A DNA stretch of 64,000 nt. Source: Euborellia annulipes. Lineage: Eukaryota; Arthropoda; Insecta; Dermaptera; Anisolabididae. This document shows positions 41,331 through 52,565 of the stretch, piece by piece. Every line of letters begins with the position of its first letter. The stretch's first letter is position 1. Made by a program: the position numbers and the translations under genes. The notes under the pieces were generated by a model. The model saw nothing but the letters and a program-made list of their open reading frames with translations, searched no databases and was not told where the DNA came from. The stretch lies in the NCBI GenBank assembly GCA_023213315.1, contig JAKCPI010013932.1, forward strand, positions 1 through 64,000, given 5' to 3'.

Positions 41331-44300
41331 TCTGTGGGTCTATCAGGCTGATTATTATTAAGATTTTTAAATGAATTGTAAAGTTTATTTTGATGATTAT
41401 GTGTTTACTAGATTTTATTTTTGAAATTCTTTTATATATTTTTTATGAGCCCGGGTCTCTGCGCCCTTTGACCTGCTGAGCCCCCGCATTGCGGGAGTCT
41501 GCGGGGGTGTTATTTAAGCCCCTGGGCATGTGTGATCATAATATACCAATGAAAATCATTTGAATGCCTATGAAAATTTACGTAGAGATCAATTTTTCAA
41601 TAGGTAGTTATAACTCGAGCTCTTTTTCTGAAAAACTAAGCCTAAGCGAAATGAAATGTTATCCTCTTTCCTCTCACCCGTTTATATACTGTATAGTTTA
41701 TCTTTAACTTATCATATCAAGGTAAATTGTGATTAGGAGAAAAAATATCAAAAATAAAAGTCAGAGTTCAAAACTTGATTTTTTTAATAGAAATGAGAAA
41801 TAACTCCAAAGAGTTGAATTAACAAGAATGAATTAAAAATTAAAAAAATTACATATGCTTTTTGAGATCAAAAATAGTTAACCAACTATTTTTGATACAA
41901 AAAAAACCGATTAACTTTTTAATCCAAACTTGTAAAAACGCACTATTTTTTACAATAATGTTCCATTCATACATCACAAGCTTGACCTACACAATATTTA
42001 CAATATTTTACATAATTAGAAAAAATAAAAATTGATAATAGCTAGCTGATTGTCTCGTTTCTTGTTGACAGCGAAAATCAATTTATTATCAAAATCTAAC
42101 AATATTAGCAATGCTAGCTAGCAAAAAGATGTAATACCAAAACTTCTTCAATATATTTTAATTATGGAAATTGAGTAAAAAAAAAAAAAAATCAGTTTTA
42201 GTTATTTAAATGTTAAATTAATAAAATTAAACCAACTAATATGAGTATTCCAAGAATGAAGACCATAATGTGGCCCAAAAAACTGAAAAGACTTAAATAT
42301 TTTGGCACATGTTTTTTTAAATACATTTTATTTTGCCAGGGAAATGATATATTAATGAAAAATTTTGAGATTAAAAGAATTGATATCTCTATGATCTCAA
42401 AATTGTTATATAAAATAATTTTGTTATAATAATTTAAATTCAGAGAATATGTTTGTTATAAGAGTGATTTATATTATATTAAGTAAATTTAAATTTTCCC
42501 TGTATATAATCGAAAATCTTTAGCTTAATAAAGATATTTCTAATTTTTAATTATTGTTTTATTTATCACATGTATAAATTGGTACTTTTTATTAGGTATA
42601 TATTTCTCTCTAGTGTTGGTCCATTGTTTATAATATTAAATGTTAGACCAACAAAGAAATATTTATCTCAAAAATTTAAAATTATTTCAGAAGGAATTTT
42701 ATGTGATTACGTATTGTTTTTTATTACTTTTTTTTGATATTTTTTTTTATTTTTTTGAAATAATATTTTTATTATTATTAGAGAAATTGTATTAAAAGGC
42801 ACTGGTTGTTAAGATTTCACTATTTTTGAAAAAGTCGGCAGCAAGCATTCGTTTAGAAAGCCCTTTAAATGTGATTCGGAATGGACTAGCCAACGATATT
42901 TTTAAATCCATCCGTTTTATTAAATTGAAGTTTTGGAAAAAGAAAAGGCTTTTTTTAATGAAATTTCCCTACCTATTTTTATATAGAAACAAAATCTAAA
43001 AAATAGTGACAAAAGCTGTTTTACTTCACCTTCAAAGAAAATTAGTCAATTTTAAATAAAGATATAAAAAATTTTTTATATGGAAAATGCTGGGGGACAG
43101 GCAATGGTATTTAAAGATTATCATAAGACGAGCATACATCTGATTCTTTCTTGGATTTCAATTTAAGATTTTCTTTAAGTTTCTACTCTGAGATTAGCTA
43201 CTTTGTTACCGTTTGTATGTGATTTTTTTACCTTCTCCTATAAATTCGTTATTTTTACATATATCTGGACCAAATTGGATTTCCTAGCACTTTTTTAATC
43301 TAATAAAGTGAATAAACCCGAAGGTAAAAAAAAAAATCACCTAACATTTGGTAACATATCTTTTGTAGAAAAACAGTAGAGCCATCTGACCAGAAATCTC
43401 CAAACTAAAAACTTATAAACATTCTTCACATAGAGCTGACCCCCCCCCCCCCCCCCCGTGATTTTCTTTAATATGTAAGTAAAACAATTTTTGTTTAAAA
43501 ACTTTTTTGTAATTCAAATAAATTATTTTAAAATAAATAAATATAAATTGGAAATTTCATTAAAAATCAATTTCTTTTATAAAAAATTTCCGGAATAAAA
43601 CTTATATTACAGTAGTAGCAAATTTTCTCATGTCTAATAATTAATTACATTATTATTATTTATAATAGTTTTATAAATTAAATAAATAATTAATTTACAT
43701 TTCTTTATTAAACATGTATTAGATAATTAAAATATTTATAGTATATATAATATTAGAGTTACTAAATATTAAAAAATTTTTAAAATAACATCTTCTGAAT
43801 TTATAATAGTATATGGGTAATTAAATTATTTATTTATAAAATCGAAAATAAAATAAAATTGTTACAATACTTAAAAAAAATATCTAGTAACTCTAAATAA
43901 TAACCCATTTTTAAAGTGATTTAAATTTTTATTTAAATTGAGAACTAGAAAAATAATATATAAGTTGCCGAACCACATTTTAGGCTATATATATAAATAT
44001 ATATTTATATATATAATATCATTTATTTTTAAAATATTTATATTATTTATATATTTACAAGTTGCTAGCAATTATTGCACTTTTATTTAAATCAATGAGA
44101 AAATAAAATGTAATTTTTAATTACAGAATTTGATCATTGGTTTTTCTTTAATGTTTTAAATAGAATCTAGACGTATAAGAATTTGAACAAGTTTCTAACA
44201 TCTATATAAAATGAAAATAGGTTTTAAACCAAATCTTGGTTATTTACATAAGTTTTTTTTAATATTAATAATTTATTTCTATGTTTTTTTTTGCGAAAAG

Positions 44301-45609
44301 CTTCTTCTATTCACCAATATGTTTAAAAAAAATAAAATAAATAAATAAAAAAAAAAAAAAAAAAAAAAATACAATATTACCGTACTTCTCAATTATGACT
44401 CTTTCTAAAATAAAGTAAACATTTAATATTTTATATTTAAAAAAATAATAAAGAATTAAATTGCTTCTTTTTTTTGATATTTATTAATATTTACATTAAG
44501 TAATAATATTTTACTTAAATTACATATTTCAAAACATCTTTTAGCAATGTAGAAAGTTTGTTTCTACTTCATAAATAATAAATTAAAATAAGTCATTATA
44601 ATTGATTGTTTTCTTCAAATAAAAGTTGAAACAGGAATGCAAGTTAGAATTAATAAGAAACTTATTTAAATTATATATATTAAATATATTAATTAATTAA
44701 TTAATATATTTTTTAATAATATAAAAAATTATATTCAAATGCCAATAGAAAAAAATTAACTATAAAAAACCTTTTTTTTAAATTACAATTAAGAAACCGT
44801 ATTATTTCATTTGGTAAAATACAATAAAGCTAGAGTAGAACCTAAAATTCAGATAATTTTTACAAATAGTTTTAAATTTTTTTACTTTGCTCTTACACTT
44901 CCTTGTTCAATTTTTTACTTGAAAGAAACAATCAACTTCAATAGCTTTGTGCAATAAAACTTTTAATAAGTTTATAGATCTTTTAGATTAACTAATAAAT
45001 TATTTGATCACAATTTGATTCTTCAAAAGAGTCATATTTTAAATTTTATTTAGCTAATATCTAATTTTCATAGAAAATTGGATATTAACATACAGAAGCT
45101 TACGCCGGCTTTCCAAGTTGTTTCAAAAATATTCACTCATGTTTATAAATATATACATTTTTTTTTTAATTAAAAAACAATATTTATGACTTAGGCCTAA
45201 AGATGATGAATTTCCCCTTTAAAATAATTGTTTTGGTTAACTCTTGTTTTATTTTTTTCAATCAGGAAATTTTTTTAAATTTTGAATCAAAATTACTAAT
45301 AACAATTAAAATTATAACTGATCTATCTAGCCTCTCTGTGGCTTACAACGGAAGCTATTTCTAAGTGGCATTTTTTTAAGCCAATGATCGACATATTTAG
45401 GGTTTAAATTTTTTTAAAGCACTCTTTAAAAAAATAAAAAAGACAGTCTTGGTATTTGTTCATTTTTTTTTTCATATTAACAACAAAAAGTCGATCGACG
45501 ACAATGTCTGGACGGACATTTGATTAACAAAATAAAAAAGCCATTTATGAGGCACAGGATAATGACAAGAAAAATAATTGAAATATTTTAAGGCCAAATT
45601 AGCCATGTT
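41331..45609. other. AT-rich spacer; no gene seen, 3' flank of the Smad gene at its right end
   Basis: A GC-rich scrap at 41,450-41,520 (CCCGCATTGCGGGAGTCTGC) recalls the insert near 4,220. Poly-C lies near 43,441, TA-rich words near 43,990 and poly-A near 44,349. The part nearest 45,609 should include the Smad 3' UTR, but no convincing poly(A) signal could be singled out in this AT-rich sequence. Confidence 0.5.
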
Positions 45610-45941
45610 TCATCTAGCTAGGAGCACCTCCAGCCAACATGGACAACCTGTCACCTCCCGGCGAGAATATTTTGGACCCCATCCTTTTGCAAAACTAATT
45701 CGCACCGAATAAGGATCAATAGGACCATCTGGCGAGCGAAAACGTGCGGCCGCATCAGCATCACCTAAAACCGATGCGGCCACTTGATGATTGAAAATAT
45801 TAAGAGAGTGGCCCGACAGAACACGGAAGACCACCACAGTTCGAGAGTCCAGATCATCCAGTGTTGGTGAATTGACGAATATAGGACTTTCTGAACGATT
45901 GTACACCCAAATCCCATCAGTCTCATGGCTCAATATCACGC
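45610..45941 (-). CDS. SMAD6/7: Inhibitory Smad terminal exon
   Basis: The acceptor TTTTTCAG is followed by GCGTGATATTGAGC. The L3-loop region [15 protein letters not shown] and the C-terminal [11 protein letters not shown] are encoded here. The stop codon is TGA at 45,610-45,612. Confidence 0.95.
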
Positions 45942-47248
45942 CTGAAAAATAAGAAAAACAATAATTAAAAGTTTAATTAAAATAATGAATCATATTCAGG
46001 TCTATTCTCTAATTAAAACGTTAACTTTTATTTTAAAATCTGAAATCAGCGTTTATTCATTTTAACACCTCCTTGAATCAAATTGCTATTCTGTTAACAA
46101 AAACTTGAACGCCAAAGCGTTAACATTTATTGTTAAAAAATAATGTCATGTCTAGAGGGTGCCTTTAATATTTTAACGCCGTATTTAATGGATCAAAATG
46201 GCGTCTTTAACCAAAAAGTAAGGTTATGATTTTGACAGTTTTCAGATAAAATTTGGTATCCAAATGGCTTAAATAAAATATTCGGACTGCCTGGGGTCCG
46301 ACGTTCGGTATAGAAGGTAGGCACGCTACCAACTACACCAAGCCCGAAGGCTATCGAAGGGTGTAAAAACATGAACAAGCAGAAAATATAGCTATCTTCA
46401 TATAGTAGTTAATATCTGGTACTAAAAAGTAAATGTTAACGTCGCTGTTAAAACTTGGTTTAGAGAATAGCATTTTTAACGCTGATGTTATTACTTTAAT
46501 TTTTAACTCCCAATTTTAACGTCTGTTTTTAGACGATAGACCTGATTAGTTATTGTATTTAGAAATAAAAAATATGATGAATAATCAAAAAATTTTCGTT
46601 TTAGCACTCTTATATAGGTTAAAAAAGTTTTACTTAAATTTTTTAGGATGGTTATCAAGTTCTACTAAAAATATATATATATTTTCAGTAGTTTATGTGT
46701 TAACAGTTAGTCACAGGAAATAGCGAAGGAGAAATAAAACCAGCCTTTTTTGCTCTTTCTAAATACGGAACACAAATGTATTAAGATCGAAAGAGAAATT
46801 TGCATTAAAATAGCATCTGAGGCCATTTAGGCTCAAACCTTATTCAAATTAAAAAAAACAACATGATTTAAATATAGCATTAATCTACCTAGCAGGATAA
46901 AAATGAGGTAGTGAGAGTGAGCAAAAAAAATGCTGATTTTATCGTCCTTTGCTATTATAAGAAAATATTTTATATTTTTCAAATATATACCTAAACCGAT
47001 TTTCGCGCGAGTCCGGGCGCTCTGTTCAAGATGATGAGGTTTATATAGAGGTGGACCACCGTAATCCGGAAAAAGAGTTCCATTGCTGGCAAGTGTATCA
47101 AGGCATAATCCTTCTCCCCATCGTTGATTTGTAAATACATTCACTGAAGGATTACACACATGATAATGAGGTCCAACTCGTTTCGCCATTTCCCAATAGG
47201 CAAGTTTACACCATGATCGTGTCCCGCTGCTCGCTCCGAAACCAGAAC
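45610..47248 (-). CDS. SMAD6/7: Inhibitory Smad (Smad6/7/Dad type), MH2 domain exons
   Basis: Exons 46991-47248 and 45610-45941 join in frame (phase 1, GGTTTAG|G) to give about 196 residues of an MH2 domain. The first opens [19 protein letters not shown] and ends [10 protein letters not shown]. The second reads [40 protein letters not shown] and [20 protein letters not shown], ending [15 protein letters not shown]. The protein stops right after the WLE motif without the SSxS phosphorylation tail of receptor Smads. Together with W-C-x-x-A-Y-W-E and CPCWLE, this marks an inhibitory Smad. These bind activated BMP/TGF-beta receptors and recruit Smurf ligases in negative feedback (family knowledge). 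Upstream MH1/linker exons were not found in the window; the first exon here needs one base from a preceding exon. Confidence 0.94.
45997..46544. mobile_element. MITE with CAGGTCTATTCT ends, carrying a SINE
   Basis: Ends ATCAGGTCTATTCT (approximate) and AGACGATAGACCTGAT are inverted. GTTAAC-rich words occur throughout (AAAACGTTAACTTTTA, AACGTCGCTGTTAAAACTTG). The SINE at 46,240-46,350 is inserted in it. It lies in the intron between the two MH2 exons. A sister copy is at 48,080. Confidence 0.65.
46240..46350 (-). repeat. tRNA-derived SINE, 5' half
   Basis: Reversed words AAATGGCTTAAATAAAAT, GGACTGCCTGGGGTCCGA and CTACCAACTACACCAAGCCC identify the head and B-box region. The tail is missing. 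Confidence 0.8.
46991..47248 (-). CDS. SMAD6/7: Inhibitory Smad penultimate exon, MH2 start
   Basis: Following TGTTTCAG, the exon encodes [20 protein letters not shown], then [35 protein letters not shown], a divergent [17 protein letters not shown] insert and [10 protein letters not shown]. The WCKLAYWE and ARTRAKIG words align with Smad6/7 (WCxVAYWE, RRTRSKIG). Confidence 0.94.
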
Positions 47249-48079
47249 CTGAAACAGCAATCGTTCACAATAATTACTATTTGAATAGTTTATATGAATA
47301 GAGGTAATGGTTGGCAAAACAAAGATAATTCAAATGTCAAAATAATATACAAAAAATTTAATTTACTGTATTATATGTTAAATTAAGTTTTCATTGTTCA
47401 ACTGTTCCGGGTTTTTACAAATTCGAAATACAAAAATGAGTTTTTTCGGTCCACCATAATATACAGTATATAAAAAATTTCTGTAAAAAATTAAATATAT
47501 ATAGGCCTATATATTCAATAGTGAATACTTTTTTAAGTATCGCTAACCTTCTTTTCCTCTACATTTAATATATCTTTTATTCCTATTTTTTTCTAATTAA
47601 CTTCTAAAAGAGAATGTCTTTGAGAAATTAAATTAATTCAGGAATGGCATGTAACTTAACTTCTTTAGAAAAGCTTACCATTTTTAAACATGAAAAACTT
47701 TTTAATGTCTCTTCCAAAACATCTATAACTCTTCGAAAGAAACTACAAGCATTGAAATTTGTTTTTTATGTAAATTGTACTTTATTTTAAAAAGGGTAAA
47801 AAAAGATATAATTTCTTGATAAAATTTTTCTAAATTATTAAAATCATATTTTTAAAATATTATTACATATAAATTTGTATAAAAAAATATTTATTCTGAT
47901 TTTAATTAAGAAGATAATTATATCTGATTAACGTTGATTATCATTTATTTTCTTCAATTTCTATATAAATAGATTTTATCTATTGGAAAAAAATCTAGAT
48001 CAGATTTTTGTAGAACATATCAATATTAGCATAAGAATATTTATAAAAAATCTTTCTTTTATTAAAATAGGTATATTTA
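47249..48079. other. Smad intron, AT-rich
   Basis: No exon was recognised. The intron must continue rightward because the exon at 46,991-47,248 starts with an acceptor site. Confidence 0.5.
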
Positions 48080-48557
48080 CAGGTCTATTCTGTAAGCAAA
48101 AACGTTAACTTTTAACATCTGAAATCAGTGTTAATTCATTTTAACACCTTGCCTCAAATTGCTATTCTGTAAGCAAAAACTTTAAAGCCAAAGCGTTAAA
48201 ATTTTAACCAAAAAGTAAGATTATGATTTTCACAGTTTTGAGATAAATGGAACATGTTTATGTCGCTGTTAAAACTTGGTTTAGAAAATAGCATTTTGAT
48301 GCAAAAGCTTTAATTAAAGGGGTTTAAAAAAATTTTTTTTAGGATTTTTTTTAAATTTTTAACCATTTTATAGGAAAAATGGGGCTTTTAAAAAAAAAAA
48401 AGGTTTTGGGGTTTTGATTTAATAAATTTTTAATAGTCGCTGTTAAAACTTGGTTTAGAGAATAACATTTTTTTTTACCGCTGATGTTATTACTTTACTT
48501 TTTAACACCCAATTTATGATGTTAAATTTTAAAGTCTGTTTTTAGAGAATATACATG
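48080..48557. mobile_element. MITE with CAGGTCTATTCT ends, second copy
   Basis: It shares CAGGTCTATTCTGTAAGC, AAAACGTTAACTTTTAACAT, GTCGCTGTTAAAACTTGG (three times in the family) and GTCTGTTTTTAGAGAATATA with the 45,997 copy. A T/A-run insert lies near 48,325-48,420. Confidence 0.6.
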
Positions 48558-49049
48558 ATTATGTTTTTATTAGTATTAAAAGTTATATATTATTAATTTC
48601 TTTTAGAAAAAAAAAATAAATAAAACGGTTTCTCTTTCTTTTTTTTTCTACAAATACACCTTTTGTAAATTCCCACGTTTCTTAAAATAAATATTAGTCA
48701 GAAAATTATTTAAAGTGTCTACTTTAAACATAAATAATCATGTCAGGCTATTAAATAAAAAATTTTTTTTGTAAATATAAATTAAATAATCCAATGATCA
48801 TTTTTTCACTACTTTTAGGTCAGGGAATCAATCTTTTAGGATTATATTGGAGTAGATTTCCTCTTCCTTCACTGGGAAAAGTAATTTCTTATAAAAAAAA
48901 GCTAAATCCTCTCTATTAATTGTATATTATAAAATATTTTTTTTTTTTTTAATTCGTTTGATGATAAAAGAAACTAAAATTTTTGCAAATGTTGCATATT
49001 TTCCAAATAATAAAAAAAAAGTAGGCTAGAATGTCAGCTGGCAGGATCT

Positions 49050-49295
49050 TATTGAGTGTAGTGTGTGTGTGTGTGTGTGTGGGTGAGAGCCTGCCGGCCG
49101 GCAGCCGGCGCCTCACTGGCGTCTAAGCGGCGGCGGCGGCCGTCGCCCCATGTCTGGCCGCCGCAAATCGATTTGGGGAGGGGGGAGAGAGAGGGAAGGG
49201 GTGGAGTTCGGAAAATTTAGGGGAGGGATGCCTAACACAAACAAGAGAGCCGTCGCCACCTGTCACACGATATACGGCCACGTGCCCGAAAATCT
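49050..49295. promoter_or_regulatory. GC-rich block with Smad-type motifs
   Basis: This sharply GC-rich island stands in AT-rich DNA, preceded by a (GT)n microsatellite. It contains GGCGCC-TCACT-GGCGTCT (49,107-49,124), which fits the fly BMP activating element GGCGCCA(N4)GNCV except for one base, plus GTCTGGCC and an E-box CACGTG near 49,279. A G/A-rich tract (49,175-49,200) is included. The plus-strand open frame does not resemble a known protein. It could also be a promoter or 5' exon of the Smad gene. Confidence 0.4.
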
Positions 49296-50400
49296 TATAA
49301 TTAATCGAATCGCAAAAAAAAAAAAAAAAAAAATTAGATTAAAAATAATTTTGATGGTTGATAATTTTTAATTGCATTTTTATTTTTTGATACAAATTAT
49401 TCAAATGCATACAAAACTTTCAGATATTGATGGTATCTTTTAGAGTTTTCATTAAAAATTTTATTTCATTCATTAAATTAAGTTTAAGAAAAAAAAAAAA
49501 AAAAACAAGAAATAAAAATGGAAATTTCGATTTTCCATATTTATTTAATGTCTTCTTTTCTTCGCCTTGTAAGCCATTACCTATTTATATGCACCTACTA
49601 TAAAATCATACGTATATATAATATAAAAATTTACATTGAGGACAGACATTTACAGGTGGTATGAAACACTTTACTAAATTTAAATTAACATATAATAGAC
49701 ATTGCCAACTGAAGGTCCCACATCGTGAATGCCAAGTAAGTCATAGGCGCCAGGAGAAAAGTTTTTACGAGGAGAGAAGGCCGGCTTGTATTTATTTATT
49801 ACAACATTTGGTGATAATTTTAATCAGCCGTTTAATGACGAAAATTCTATGATTAAAATAGAATTTGTTATTTATTGATAGATAAAATGATTTCAAAGGT
49901 TCTTCTTTTATTTTAAAAAAGTCTTTAAAATTATTAATTACAATTTCTTAAGGGAGGATCTTGGAGCAGACCACTAAGGGAGAGTTTCTTCTCTTAAGAG
50001 CATAAAATTCCGAGAAGAGAAAATTGCTCCTTCAGACCTCAAAAAAAAAAAAAGGGAAGATAAAAGTGGTCATCTGAGACAAAAAAAATCTGTATCATTC
50101 GGGTTTTAAAAAATTACTTAAGTGGGCAGCGGGTCTTGGTCTTTTTCATTTCCTCGAAATGATGAGATCAGTTAGAATACGGAGATGGAATATTGTAGCA
50201 CTGTACTTTTTAATTTCAAATATGTTCAATATTTTGGAAAAAAGTCAACCCTTCTAAAGTCTAATTTTTATTTCAAATTATTTAAAAAATCTGGTGTTCT
50301 CTGCTTGTTCCTTCAAATTTTTATGTCGAAATATATTAAAATTCAAAATGAAAAATTTATAGATGGGAAAATATTTATATTTTGTTAGCATGGCAACCAT
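49296..50400. other. AT-rich Smad-upstream DNA
   Basis: Homopolymer A runs (49,315-49,333; 49,490-49,505) and no recognised exon. Small inverted word GGAGGATCTTGGAGCAG / CTGCTCCTTC-like near 49,955-50,040. Confidence 0.35.
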
Positions 50401-50403
50401 AAT

Positions 50404-50502
50404 AAAAATCTGGTGTGACTGGTCGCACAGCAAACACAACTTTCTCTTACCTTCGGAAATCGAAAGTTGTGTTCTGTGCTTGTCACACCAGATTTTATTG
50501 TG
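50404..50502. repeat. Inverted repeat with AAATCTGGTGTGAC ends
   Basis: AAAATCTGGTGTGAC at the left and GTCACACCAGATTTT at the right are inverted. CACAACTTTC/GAAAGTTGTG nest inside. A short relative lies at 24,644-24,675. Confidence 0.8.
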
Positions 50503-50536
50503 ACGCATATATTTAGTTTCCAATAGTACCGTACAT

Positions 50537-50865
50537 TTTTTTTTTTTTTTTTTTTTTTTTGGAATGGGTGCATAAGGTCCGAAGACCTATAATGACCAAT
50601 AGTCACATGCAGCCAGGAAGAAAATAAAAACAAAAGGAGAAGCATAAAGGGGAAACTCAACTGCGGGAACTGAGAAGATGCCTGTTGAGGTTAGACTTGA
50701 AAGTCTGAAGATTGTAGGTTTTGGGGAAGATAGACGCAGGGAGCTTGTTCCAATCACGGGAGGTCATGGGGACAAAGGAAGAATGAAATTGATTTGTTCT
50801 GTTAGTCGTGATCTGAACAGCATAGGGATGCTGGGAAGATGCCTCTCTCTTGTGTTCCGTGAATA
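50537..50865 (-). mobile_element. LINE 3'-end relic with poly-A tail
   Basis: On the minus strand, SQHPYAVQITTNRTNQFHSS, FVPMTSRDWNKLPASIFPKT and YNLQTFKSNLNRHLLSSRS-stop follow the usual C-terminal pattern of non-LTR reverse transcriptases (HPY...TRT...SFxPRTxRDWNxLP). A 3' UTR and a poly-A tail (poly-T on plus, 50,537-50,560) follow. The upstream reverse transcriptase is missing, so it is a 5'-truncated dead insertion. Confidence 0.8.
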
Positions 50866-50984
50866 TGTTGCATTGGAATTCGAATTTCTACATGTAAAAT
50901 TTATAAGTATGGGAAAATATTTATATTTTATTATTATTACTTCATAAGCAAAATGAGAATATATATTTTAAAGAAAAAATAATT

Positions 50985-51285
50985 GATTTTGGAATTTTAA
51001 TCAAAATCTTTGGAGCGAATTTTGAGAAAATCGAATCAATTTTTTTTTCAAAAGCTTCGTGTCACGTGCCAGAGGGGTACCTAAATTAAATTTCAACTTC
51101 CTAGCTCTTTTCGTTCATGAGATATTTTGTTCACAGACAGATCATGTTGTGAAAACCACTTTTTTTGATTCAGGAGACCTCAAAATGTGTATATCCATCA
51201 AAATCTCGACATCGAATATTTGACATGAATCCAATACTTTCTCTCTCTATATATTAACATTTATAGGTAAGAGAAAGTAAAAATG
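50985..51285 (-). repeat. Dispersed TACTTTCTCT repeat, reversed copy
   Basis: GTGTCACGTGCCAGAGGGGT, GAGACCTCAAAATGTG-like and ATCTCGACATCGAATATTTG lead to the terminal hairpin ATACTTTCTCTCTC...GGTAAGAGAAAGTA at 51,235-51,285. Confidence 0.7.
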
Positions 51286-51314
51286 GAGATCATCAACATT
51301 TTTATTAGAAGAAT

Positions 51315-51515
51315 GAAATGGAGATGAGGATGGACATCTTGCAAGAATGGAAGATCAACGCTGGACAAGAATATCTACTGAATGGTGTCCTAAGGAGTAC
51401 AAGAAACGAGGAGAGCATCAAAAAGATGAACGGATGATTTAGATGCAACTGCCGGTTCGGATTGGACCAGGATTGCAAGACAATAAAAAAGCTCTTGACA
51501 TTCTGGAAGAACATA
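51315..51515 (+). mobile_element. LINE C-terminal relic, frameshifted
   Basis: The plus strand encodes GHLARMEDQRWTRISTEWCP then KEYKKRGEH. After a frameshift it continues with TDDLDATAGSDWTRIARQ and a stop. This is the familiar tail of non-LTR retrotransposon polyproteins (GHxARMxDxRWT...RRWxDDL...WxRxAxDR). It is a different fragment from the one at 50.5-50.9 kb. Confidence 0.75.
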
Positions 51516-51719
51516 GAACACCCAAAGTAGAATTTGTTTCTTATATAAGTAGATTAAACCTTAAAGGATTTCTATTATTGGAAGTAGATAATAATATTAA
51601 TACAGATTCGGGCTATTGTTACAGTGGCTGATGTGTTACATTCTTGAACTGTGCAGGCTTAATAATAATGCCATGGCAACTATTTCTCCTTTCTTTCCTA
51701 TGAAGTACAAGAGTTAAGT

Positions 51720-52118
51720 GTGCTTCAAACAATTTCAAAGGAAAAATGAAAATATACATTTTAAAGGGAATCTTAAAAAAAATTGTTTTATGGATTTTGA
51801 TCAATATCGTTGAATAGAAAAAAAAAAGTGAAAAAGTACCCTTCAGAAAAGTACTAGTACCTTTGGCCGATTTTGTTCAAAAGCTTCCTGTCACGTGCTA
51901 GTGGAATGTGTAAATTAAATATAAAATTTCAACATGCTAGCTCTTTTCGTTCTTGAGTTATTTATAGTTCACAGACAGACAGACCATTTTGCGCGACTCA
52001 CTTTTTTGGACTCAGGGGACCAATATTTCCATCAAAATCTCGACAACGAATTTTTGGCATGAATCCAATACTTTCTCTCTCTCTATATATAATATAGATA
52101 TAGGCAAGAGAAAGTCAA
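51720..52118 (-). repeat. Dispersed TACTTTCTCT repeat, reversed copy
   Basis: ACTTAACTCTTGTACTTC-type words, AAATGAAAATATACATTTTA, AAAAGTACTAGTACCTTTGG, CTTCCTGTCACGTGCTAG, TCAAAATCTCGACAACGAAT and the end hairpin ATACTTTCTCTCTC...GGCAAGAGAAAGTC are present. Confidence 0.7.
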
Positions 52119-52400
52119 AACATATTTAATCAACTAAGTGTATTTAAATCAAAAAGACTTAATACATAATTGTAATGTAATTAAAGTTTTTATGTCAGAT
52201 TAAATAGTAGATTAATATTTTAACTAATGGTAAGCCCAAAGAAATGGGGAAGACAAATTTATTCAGACGGACTTACTTTCTTTTGACCCCACTTACTCTA
52301 ATTATTTTTTATACATTTTCAGCCCGTTTCTCCAAAAAAATTGCCCCACTTTTTGGACTATTAATAAGAAAATAAAATAAAATAATATCAATTAAAAGTG
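52119..52400. other. AT-rich spacer
   Basis: No gene or named repeat was recognised. Confidence 0.35.
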
Positions 52401-52565
52401 CAGGCAGCTGTTGCTCTTATTGTGCAATGTCAAAGTGAAGTTTCGTGTCGACTGGAGGTGAGGGGCCGGGATCGATGCCCGGCGTCGGCGCCGCTGTCCA
52501 ATCGACCCGTCAAAGGCGGCGTCTCGAAATTATCTCTGCCCCGTTAATAGATGGAATTACCACTT
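52401..52565. promoter_or_regulatory. GC-rich block with GGCGCC and E-box
   Basis: This isolated GC-rich island holds CCCGGCGTCGGCGCCGCTGT, GGCGGCGTCTCG, two GTCGAC/ATCGAC-type words and CAGCTG-like AGCTGTTGC. Neither strand gives a protein I recognise. The role as a regulatory block is inferred from composition and position. Confidence 0.33.

Noticed and set aside
49150..49371. Plus-strand frame starting MSGRRKSIWGGG
   Set aside because: It follows the GC-rich island, ends in poly-A lysines and resembles no family. Treated as a regulatory or GC-rich block instead.
50678..50947. Plus-strand frame MPVEVRLESLKIVGFG
   Set aside because: It is the shadow of the minus-strand LINE relic, which has the recognised reverse-transcriptase tail pattern.
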